A stretch of 6,799 bases of DNA. Source: CAZESH01 sp964514665 (lineage in GTDB: Bacteria; Bacillota; Bacilli; Paenibacillales; KCTC-25726). The DNA is taken from assembly GCA_964514665.1 (NCBI GenBank), contig CAZESH010000242.1, positions 1 to 6,799 of the forward strand. Direction: 5' to 3'. Below the pieces are notes generated by a model. It saw nothing but the letters and a program-made list of their open reading frames with translations. It searched no databases and was not told the origin of the DNA. Each line of letters starts with the position of its first letter. Within the stretch, counting starts at the first letter, position 1. This document shows, in pieces, positions 1 to 6,055 of this stretch. The position numbers and the translations under genes are program-made.

Positions 1-1953
1 AGACTGATGAAGGAAGCCGGGCTGAATGTAGTGAGGCTCGCCGAATTTGCTTGGTCGAAGATGGAGCCGGATAAGGGAACTTATGATTTCTCCTGGTTGG
101 ATAAGGCGCTGGATATCCTTGGGAGTCAAGGGATCCGAGTGGTTTTGTGCACTCCGACGGCAACGCCTCCCGCATGGTTGGTGCAGGAGCATCCGGATAT
201 TCTGCCTATGGATAAATATGGGCATGTGCGCGGCTTTGGCAGCCGCAGGCATTATTGTTTAAACAGTCAAATTTATCGTGAATATTCAGATCAGATCACC
301 CAAGCTATGGCGGAGCACTATAAAGACCACCCTAATGTTATCGGTTGGCAGACCGATAATGAATTCGGCTGTCATGACACGACGCGCTGTTATTGCGACA
401 ACTGCCTTGCGCAGTGGCAAGTCTGGATTTCCGGCAAATACGGTACACCGGAGCAATTGAACGAAGCATGGGGGACTGTATTTTGGAGCCAAACCTATCA
501 AACCTGGGATCAAGTTCCGCTTCCCCGCCATACGGTGGCATCGCACAGCCCGAGTCTGCTGCTGGATTTCTACCGTTTCAGCTCGGACAGCAATGTCAGC
601 TTTCAGAAAAGACAAATCGACATCCTGCGAAAGGCGCAACCGAAGTGGTTTGTTACCCATAATATGATGGGGCTTTTCAGCGATATCGATTATTATGATT
701 TGGGCGCGGATCTCGATTTTGTCTCTTGGGACAATTATCCCGGACTTGAGAAGAAAGTAAACCCGGTTAAGGTTGCTTTGGCAAACGATATTATGTATGG
801 AATAAAAAACAAAAATTTTTGGGTGATGGAACAGCAGTCCGGACCCGCGGGCTGGGAGAAATTTTTCGGCCGCTCTCCCCAACCGGGGCAGTTGCGTCTG
901 TGGACGTATCAATCCGTCGGTCATGGGGCGGACGGCATCGTCTATTTCCGTTGGAGAACGGCTCGTGTTGGAACAGAGCAGTACTGGCACGGCATTCTCG
1001 ATCATGACGGAATTCCCCGCCGCAGGTATGAAGAAATCCAACGGACGGGACAGGAGCTTGCGGCTTTGGAGAACGAATTGGCGGGCAGTGTGAAGTCCGC
1101 TGATGTGGCGATTCTATATTCTTATGATAATTTCTGGGCATTTGAGATTCAGCCCCACAGTGAAATGGACAATGGAGGCTTTTGGGGGAATAATCCTTAC
1201 CGGGAACAGGTCTATCAATATTACAAAGCCCTCTTGGATAAAAATATTCCCATGGCTATTGCCAATCCCGAAGGAGATTTGAGCGGATATAAAATGGTAA
1301 TCGCCCCCAGCCTTTTCGTGATAAATGACAAGATCGAACAAAAATTGAGGGATTATGTGGAAAATGGCGGTACACTGATTGCCACTTATCGGACCGGGGT
1401 GAAAAGCTGGAACAACGAAGTGGCAAATCAGGCGCCTCCAGGTGTTTTATCTGATTTATTGGGGATTGAGGTATCCGAATACGATGCCTTGGTGGATGGA
1501 TCAAGGCTCGATACTGCAGGCACGGAAGCATTCGGGGAAGTCGAAGGCAAAGTCCGTTTCTGGGCCGATGTAATCGAACCGCAGACGGCACGCGCTTTGG
1601 CAAGCTATCAAAGCGGCTACTTGAATGGCAAAACAGTGATGACCGTCAATGATTACGGACGGGGAAAAGCCTATTATGTCGGTGCTCTCCCCGAGGAAGG
1701 CTTGTTGTCCCAATGGCTGGATCCGATATTGGAGCAAGCCGGCGTTTCGGCTGCGATACTTGCTCCCGAAGGCGTGGAAGTGGTTGCACGGGACAAAGGG
1801 AATGACAGATATCTGTTTGTACTCAACCATAATGAAGCCGGAGTGGAATTGCAACTGCCGGTAGAGATGGAAGATTTACTGTCTCGGGTGAAAACGGCTG
1901 TTCACCAGCTGGGTCCTTTTGAAGTCAAACTGTTCAAACAGAAAATACACTAA
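1..1953 (+). CDS. GH42 beta-galactosidase, paralogue 1 (5' end cut by window edge)
   Basis: Retaining glycosidase that releases terminal beta-D-galactose (or alpha-L-arabinopyranose in some family members) from oligosaccharides, probably in the cytoplasm. The frame is open from base 1. The first ATG (7) is internal: alignment with the next gene shows about 21 N-terminal residues missing, so the full protein is near 671 residues. Numbering from ATG 7, the acid/base is E119 in TDNEFG (codon 361-363) and the nucleophile is E275 in VMEQQ (829-831). C84, C128, C130 and C133 match the GH42 zinc cluster. The TIM barrel runs to about residue 360, then the trimerisation domain (about 365-575) and a small C-terminal beta domain. 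The pocket motifs TPTATPPAW and SWDNYP are the common family forms. It is very similar to the following paralogue but carries about 8 extra residues in the trimerisation domain (finding below). It ends 31 nt before that gene. Whether a signal peptide exists cannot be seen. Confidence 0.95.
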   Translation, partial: RLMKEAGLNVVRLAEFAWSKMEPDKGTYDFSWLDKALDILGSQGIRVVLCTPTATPPAWLVQEHPDILPMDKYGHVRGFGSRRHYCLNSQIYREYSDQITQAMAEHYKDHPNVIGWQTDNEFGCHDTTRCYCDNCLAQWQVWISGKYGTPEQLNEAWGTVFWSQTYQTWDQVPLPRHTVASHSPSLLLDFYRFSSDSNVSFQKRQIDILRKAQPKWFVTHNMMGLFSDIDYYDLGADLDFVSWDNYPGLEKKVNPVKVALANDIMYGIKNKNFWVMEQQSGPAGWEKFFGRSPQPGQLRLWTYQSVGHGADGIVYFRWRTARVGTEQYWHGILDHDGIPRRRYEEIQRTGQELAALENELAGSVKSADVAILYSYDNFWAFEIQPHSEMDNGGFWGNNPYREQVYQYYKALLDKNIPMAIANPEGDLSGYKMVIAPSLFVINDKIEQKLRDYVENGGTLIATYRTGVKSWNNEVANQAPPGVLSDLLGIEVSEYDALVDGSRLDTAGTEAFGEVEGKVRFWADVIEPQTARALASYQSGYLNGKTVMTVNDYGRGKAYYVGALPEEGLLSQWLDPILEQAGVSAAILAPEGVEVVARDKGNDRYLFVLNHNEAGVELQLPVEMEDLLSRVKTAVHQLGPFEVKLFKQKIH

Positions 1954-1969
1954 ATCAGGAAAATCAGGA
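1952..1969 (+). repeat. 9-bp tandem direct repeat at the gene 1/gene 2 junction
   Basis: AAATCAGGA occurs twice back to back (1952-1960 and 1961-1969), starting inside the TAA stop of the first GH42 gene. The second copy runs into the Shine-Dalgarno tract of the next gene. Each copy contains AGGA, so the repeat duplicates a ribosome-binding-like core. It is probably a small replication-slippage product; any effect on translation is conjecture. Confidence 0.8.
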
Positions 1970-1976
1970 AAGGGGA
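1966..1976 (+). promoter_or_regulatory. Ribosome binding site of GH42 paralogue 2
   Basis: The tract AGGAAAGGGGA lies 8 nt before ATG 1985. It decides the start: an upstream in-frame ATG at 1919 lies inside the preceding gene, lacks such a site, and would add 22 residues absent from the family. Confidence 0.8.
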
Positions 1977-1984
1977 CCAAACAA

Positions 1985-3991
1985 ATGAAATTTGGTGTCG
2001 ACTATTATCCGGAGCATTGGCCAAGGGAAAGATGGGAGGAAGATGCCAGGTTGATGCGCGAGGCCGGAATGGAGGTCGTGCGTATGGCGGAATTCTCTTG
2101 GGCCAAGATGGAGCCGGAATTGGGTGTATTTGATTTCGCCTGGTTGGATGAAGCGATTGAAGTGTTGGGCAAAGAGGGCATCAAGATTGTGTTGGGGACT
2201 CCGACTGCAACGCCTCCGATTTGGATTATCGAGCGGAATCCGGAAATTTTGCCGGTCAATCTGGACGGCACGAAACTGGGGTTTGGCGGCCGGCACCATT
2301 GCTGCCAGTCCAATTCCGTATACCGCAATCATATTGGGCGGTTTGTCCGTACGATGGCCCGGCATTTCAGCGGCAATCCGCATGTCATCGGATGGCAGAC
2401 CGATAACGAATTCGGAAACAGCCACCAAAGATTATGCGCCTGTGATTCCTGTAAAGGTAGATTCCATCAATGGCTGGAGCAAAAATATCAGACGATTGAC
2501 AAGCTGAATGAAGCATGGGGAACTGTTTTTTGGAGCCAGACGTATTCGAGGTTTGATCAAATTCCCGTGCCGCTGCCGACGCCCAACTCGCATAATCCCG
2601 GTATGCTGCTTGATTGGAAGCGCCATGCATCGGATTTGATTGTCGACTTCCAAAAGGTTCAGCTGAAGATTCTGCGGGAGGAGTGCCCGCATCAATTTAT
2701 TACACACAATTACATGGGTTTTTTCGACAAGACCGATTATTTCGATTTGGCCAAAGACTTGGATTTCGTATCACACGATCAATACCCGAGACATTATAAA
2801 GAAGGCCGAGAATTATCCGTTCCTGCCCATAAATTGGCAGCCGCGCTCGATTTGATTCGGGGCACCAAGCAGCAAACCTTCTGGGTCATGGAACAGCAGG
2901 CCGGTCCGTCCGGCTGGGAGACCATCAGCACGACGCCGCGTCCTGGACAACTGCGGCTTTGGACTTATCAATCCGTTGCTCATGGCGCGGACACCATCGT
3001 TTATTTCCGTTGGAGAACTTGCCTGTTCGGCACAGAGGAGTACTGGCACGGCATTTTGCCGCACAGCGGGATCCCCGGCCGCCGCTACGACGAGATCGGT
3101 CAGACGGTGCGGGAATTATCTTCTGTCATGGACCGGTTTAAGGGCGGCCTGCTCGGCGCCGAGGTCGGCATTTTGTTCAGTTATGATCAGCAATGGGCTT
3201 TGCAAATTCAGCCCCATCATCCGGAACTGGACTATGTCAAACATCTGCAGGGTTATTATAAGGCGTTGTTTGACGCGAATATTCCCGTTGACATGGTATC
3301 GGAGCAGGAGGACTTTTCCCGCTATAAAGTGCTTGTTGCACCGCTTTTGTTCTTGATGACGCCTGAATTATCGAAGAAATTGGAAAGCTATGTGGCCGGA
3401 GGCGGGCATTTGGTGCTGACCATGCGAACAGGTGTGAAGGATTGGAATAATGCTGTTCAGCCTTGGACGCTTCCGGGAGATTTGTCATCCGTTTTGGGAA
3501 TCGAAATCCACGATTACGATTGTTTGCGTGAGGTCGAACAGTCAGTACGATGGATCAAAGCCGGCGCAGAAACTCCTGTGGAGGCTGCTGCCAAATGGTG
3601 CGACATCATTACGCTGTCGGGAGCGGAAGCATGGGCTGTGTATGGACAGGATTATTATCGGGATACTCCCGCCATTACCCGACATGGCTATGAGCAGGGT
3701 GCCGCTTACTATGTTGGTACGGAACTGGATGAATTATTGATGGAAACTTTCATTCGACAGGTTGCCGCCGAAGCCGATGTAAAGCCTCTTGCCGCAGCGC
3801 CGGAGGGTGTTGAAATTTCGGTTCGTAAAGGAGCCGAAGCGGATTACCTTTTTGTCATGAATCATCAACCGGATTTGGCCGAAATCTCCATACCCGACGG
3901 ATGGAGCTATTTGACGGGGGACGGAGAGGCGGGCAACAAGCTGTATCTGCCTGGATACGGCGCGGCAATATACGAACAACTACGGAAATAG
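1985..3991 (+). CDS. GH42 beta-galactosidase, paralogue 2
   Basis: Complete 668-residue retaining glycosidase, normal length for GH42. The start at 1985 follows a good ribosome binding site and opens directly with MKFGVDYYPEHW, the first barrel strand, so there is no signal peptide and the enzyme should be cytoplasmic. TIM barrel about 1-385 with acid/base E142 (TDNEFG) and nucleophile E303 (VMEQQ); zinc-type cysteines C107, C151, C153, C156; trimerisation domain about 390-595; C-terminal beta domain about 605-668. Barrel motifs such as NEAWGTVFWSQTY and TYQSVAHGAD are nearly identical to paralogue 1, indicating a fairly recent duplication. A notable difference is SHDQYP (263-268) where paralogue 1 has SWDNYP: the aromatic residue next to the sugar site is replaced by histidine, which may shift aglycone or substrate preference. 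Middle gene of the apparent operon. Family assignment is firm; the exact substrate is not determinable. Confidence 0.97.
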   Translation: MKFGVDYYPEHWPRERWEEDARLMREAGMEVVRMAEFSWAKMEPELGVFDFAWLDEAIEVLGKEGIKIVLGTPTATPPIWIIERNPEILPVNLDGTKLGFGGRHHCCQSNSVYRNHIGRFVRTMARHFSGNPHVIGWQTDNEFGNSHQRLCACDSCKGRFHQWLEQKYQTIDKLNEAWGTVFWSQTYSRFDQIPVPLPTPNSHNPGMLLDWKRHASDLIVDFQKVQLKILREECPHQFITHNYMGFFDKTDYFDLAKDLDFVSHDQYPRHYKEGRELSVPAHKLAAALDLIRGTKQQTFWVMEQQAGPSGWETISTTPRPGQLRLWTYQSVAHGADTIVYFRWRTCLFGTEEYWHGILPHSGIPGRRYDEIGQTVRELSSVMDRFKGGLLGAEVGILFSYDQQWALQIQPHHPELDYVKHLQGYYKALFDANIPVDMVSEQEDFSRYKVLVAPLLFLMTPELSKKLESYVAGGGHLVLTMRTGVKDWNNAVQPWTLPGDLSSVLGIEIHDYDCLREVEQSVRWIKAGAETPVEAAAKWCDIITLSGAEAWAVYGQDYYRDTPAITRHGYEQGAAYYVGTELDELLMETFIRQVAAEADVKPLAAAPEGVEISVRKGAEADYLFVMNHQPDLAEISIPDGWSYLTGDGEAGNKLYLPGYGAAIYEQLRK

Positions 3992-3993
3992 CC

Positions 3994-4000
3994 GGAGGAG
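3994..4000 (+). promoter_or_regulatory. Ribosome binding site of GH42 paralogue 3
   Basis: GGAGGAG lies in the 12-nt gap after the TAG stop of paralogue 2. Its GGAGG core is 5 nt from ATG 4004 and 11 nt from the in-frame ATG 4010, so it does not clearly choose between the two starts. Confidence 0.8.
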
Positions 4001-4003
4001 AGA

Positions 4004-5974
4004 ATGAAGATGTATTTTGGCGTGGATTATTATCCCGAGCATTGGGATGAAGCGAGATGGCCGACCGACCTGCAGATGATGAAGCAATTGAATTTCAACA
4101 TGGTCAGAGTGGCAGAATTTGCTTGGAGCCGTTTGGAGCCCGAGGAAGGAAAGTATGACTTTTCATGGTTAGACCGGTTTTTGTCCCTGTGTGAAAGCCA
4201 TGATATGAAAGTGATGATGGGTGTCCCAGTCCGCAACATCCCGGCTTGGCTGATGCATAAAGATCCTGCTTTGTCGATCGAGGACCAAAAGGGTATGCGG
4301 GAGTCCTTCGGTTCCCGATACACCATCTGCTTGAATCATCCTATGTTGAAGCAGCTTGCATTCAGGCTGTCCAAGGCCTTGGCAGAGCATTACAAGGAAC
4401 ATCCTTTGGTAGTCTCATGGCATTTGGACAATGAATACGGGGATGCCTCGACGTGTTACTGCGATCATTGCCGAGGAAATTTCATTCGCTGGCTTCAGGA
4501 TAAGTATGGTACGCTGGAACAATTAAACAAAGCGTGGGGGATGGTTTTCTGGAGCTTGGAATTGTCCGAATGGGAACAGGTGTGGGTGCCGAAAAAGGGG
4601 AACCATTTTTCGCATAACCCCGGATTGCTGCAGGATTATCGGCGGTTTACCTCCTGGACTACAGAGTCCTTCGTGCAAGAACAGGCGGACATCTTTCGCG
4701 AGATGTCCCCAGACCGACTCATTACCACCAATTTGCAGAGCATGACCCGTTACCATACCGATTATCATGAACTGGGAAAGCATCTTGATGTGGTCTCTAC
4801 CAATTATTATCCTCCATTTTCCTATAATTCGGTTGATTTGGACATCCTCAGGGGAATCAAACGGCAAAATTTTTGGGTGGTTGAGCAGAAGAGCGGTGCC
4901 CCGGGATTTCAGCATAACGGTTTCTATACACCTGCGCCCGGTGAAACCCGGATGTATACTTATCAGTCCATCGCCCACGGAGCCGATGCGGTCTTGTATT
5001 TCCGCTGGAGACCGGCCTATTTCGGGCAGGAGCAGCTTCACCTCGGCATATTGAATTACGACGGAAGCACAAACCGGATTTATCAAGAGATTGGCCAGGT
5101 AGGGCAAGAGTTGAAAACCGTATCTGCCGAAACGGAAGGGACTACCGTTGTAAACGATGTCGCCTTGCTCATGTCCTATGAAGCCAGATGGTCTCTTGAA
5201 AATTTCTATCCTCATCCCGAATTGAAGTACAAAGATTTCTTCTTGCGGTTTTACAAAGAATTGGAGGCACAGCATATCACCGCGGATATTATCCATCCCA
5301 AAGAAAATTTGCAGCAGTACAAAGTCGTGATTGTTCCTCTTATGTACATGATGGATGCGCAAATTGCCGACAATCTTGCCCGGTATGTCGAACAGGGAGG
5401 AACTTTGATCTATACTTTCCGATCGGGTGCAAAGGATGAATACAACAGGATTATGCCGACTCTCATCCCTCCGGTATTGAAAGAGACGTTGGGTGTGGAA
5501 ATCGAAGAATCGATTGCTATGCCTCCCGGTTCGGAAAATGAGCTGGAAATGGAAGATGGAACGAAATATCGCGTTTCCATTTGGATGGATTTGCTGAGGG
5601 TGAATACCGCCCGGACGTTGGCGCGATATACACAGGACTGGTGCAAGAGTACACCGGCGGTAACGGTAAATCAATACGGAACAGGAAAAGCTTATTATAT
5701 TGGTACATTTCCGGAGGATTCCTTCTATAAAGAAATGCTTGCACAGATTATGCAGGAATCAGGAGTTCATCCGATTCTTCGTGCACCGAGAGAAGTTCAA
5801 ATATGCAAAAGGACGGATGGAAAAAAAGAGATTCTTTTTGTTATGAACAACTCAAAATCGATGCAGCATGTTCGGTTGGAACAAGCTTGTGAGGATATCC
5901 TGCTTTCGCGAAGAGTAGAAGGATTGTTAGAAATGGAACCGTATAGTGTGAGAATTTTGAAAATTGACTATTAA
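4004..5974 (+). CDS. GH42 beta-galactosidase-like glycosidase, paralogue 3 (divergent)
   Basis: Complete 656-residue GH42 protein (654 if translation starts at the second ATG, 4010). It begins at the first barrel strand (MKMYFGVDYYPEHW) with no signal peptide, so it is probably cytoplasmic. Acid/base E144 in LDNEYG, nucleophile E294 in VVEQK, zinc-type cysteines C109, C151, C153, C156; barrel about 1-375, trimerisation domain about 385-590, C-terminal beta domain about 595-656. It is clearly more distant from the other two than they are from each other. Segments expected near the sugar site differ: GVPVRNIPAW replaces GTPTATPPIW, STNYYP replaces SWDNYP/SHDQYP, GAPGF replaces GP(A/S)GW, and LHLG replaces YWHG. 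A catalytically competent enzyme with a different specificity, possibly alpha-L-arabinopyranoside or another galactoside linkage, is a reasonable inference. It starts 12 nt after paralogue 2 and is followed by four consecutive in-frame stop codons. Confidence 0.95.
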   Translation: MKMYFGVDYYPEHWDEARWPTDLQMMKQLNFNMVRVAEFAWSRLEPEEGKYDFSWLDRFLSLCESHDMKVMMGVPVRNIPAWLMHKDPALSIEDQKGMRESFGSRYTICLNHPMLKQLAFRLSKALAEHYKEHPLVVSWHLDNEYGDASTCYCDHCRGNFIRWLQDKYGTLEQLNKAWGMVFWSLELSEWEQVWVPKKGNHFSHNPGLLQDYRRFTSWTTESFVQEQADIFREMSPDRLITTNLQSMTRYHTDYHELGKHLDVVSTNYYPPFSYNSVDLDILRGIKRQNFWVVEQKSGAPGFQHNGFYTPAPGETRMYTYQSIAHGADAVLYFRWRPAYFGQEQLHLGILNYDGSTNRIYQEIGQVGQELKTVSAETEGTTVVNDVALLMSYEARWSLENFYPHPELKYKDFFLRFYKELEAQHITADIIHPKENLQQYKVVIVPLMYMMDAQIADNLARYVEQGGTLIYTFRSGAKDEYNRIMPTLIPPVLKETLGVEIEESIAMPPGSENELEMEDGTKYRVSIWMDLLRVNTARTLARYTQDWCKSTPAVTVNQYGTGKAYYIGTFPEDSFYKEMLAQIMQESGVHPILRAPREVQICKRTDGKKEILFVMNNSKSMQHVRLEQACEDILLSRRVEGLLEMEPYSVRILKIDY

Positions 5975-5986
5975 TAATGATAAAAT
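5957..5986 (+). promoter_or_regulatory. Predicted sigma-A promoter of the araR-like gene
   Basis: A -35-like TTGAAA (5957-5962), an 18-nt spacer and an extended -10, TG-A-TAAAAT (5978-5986), each hexamer one base from consensus. It overlaps the last codons and stop codons of paralogue 3. A start near 5993 would give a leader of about 60 nt, placing the candidate operator at 6021-6040 downstream of the start, a position suited to repression. An alternative pair, TTGACT (5964-5969) with TAAGAT (5986-5991) at 16 nt, is weaker at the -10. Confidence 0.55.
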
Positions 5987-6020
5987 AAGATTTAAGTTTA
6001 TTCATGGTAGAACGCAGATC

Positions 6021-6040
6021 GAATGTGGAAACGATCATTC
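6021..6040. promoter_or_regulatory. Candidate operator / cre-like site before the araR-like gene
   Basis: GAATG and CATTC form 5-bp inverted arms around a 10-nt centre, and GATCG (6017-6021) and CGATC (6032-6036) form a second, interleaved pair. Bases 6025-6039 also match 8 of the 10 defined positions of the catabolite-responsive element WTGNAANCGNWNNCW. It does not resemble the Bacillus subtilis AraR operator as I recall it (ATTTGTACGTACAAAT). It could be an autoregulatory site, a CcpA site or chance. Confidence 0.3.
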
Positions 6041-6045
6041 TTTTC

Positions 6046-6052
6046 GAGGTGA
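6046..6052 (+). promoter_or_regulatory. Ribosome binding site of the araR-like gene
   Basis: GAGGTGA is fully complementary to the 16S 3' end. ATG 6056 follows closely, and the in-frame TGA at 6050-6052 rules out an upstream start. Confidence 0.8.
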
Positions 6053-6055
6053 ACA

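Noticed and set aside
804..810. A_AAA_AAC slippery heptamer in the correct reading phase in paralogue 1
   Set aside because: It encodes ordinary Lys-Asn codons. A -1 shift would end at a stop by 1007 just after the nucleophile, giving a useless fragment, and I see no stimulatory structure or upstream Shine-Dalgarno-like site.
286..1041. Minus-strand open frame (251 codons) opposite paralogue 1
   Set aside because: Shadow of the GH42 coding frame; no motifs and no convincing start signals.
1816..1822. TTTGTAC, an AraR half-site-like heptamer in paralogue 1
   Set aside because: Only a half-site, inside coding sequence (Leu-Phe-Val-Leu codons), with no matching second arm.
2341..2356. Partial match to the AraR operator inside paralogue 2 (TTTGTCCGTAC core)
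   Set aside because: About 11 of 16 positions agree with the operator as I recall it, but it sits deep in coding sequence over conserved codons and the match is not symmetric.
4523..5674. Long minus-strand open frame (383 codons) opposite paralogue 3
   Set aside because: It lies wholly inside a well-supported GH42 gene, shows no recognisable domain, and its product is rich in residues expected from antisense reading of GH42 codons.
5821..5827. Run of seven A in slippery phase near the end of paralogue 3
   Set aside because: A -1 shift would only replace the C-terminal domain with about 20 unrelated residues. The full-length frame matches the family, so this is probably codon usage for Lys-Lys.
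6021..6045. Possible terminator: GAATG/CATTC hairpin followed by TTTT
   Set aside because: Five mostly A/T pairs with a 10-nt loop and only four to five T residues is too weak for an intrinsic terminator.
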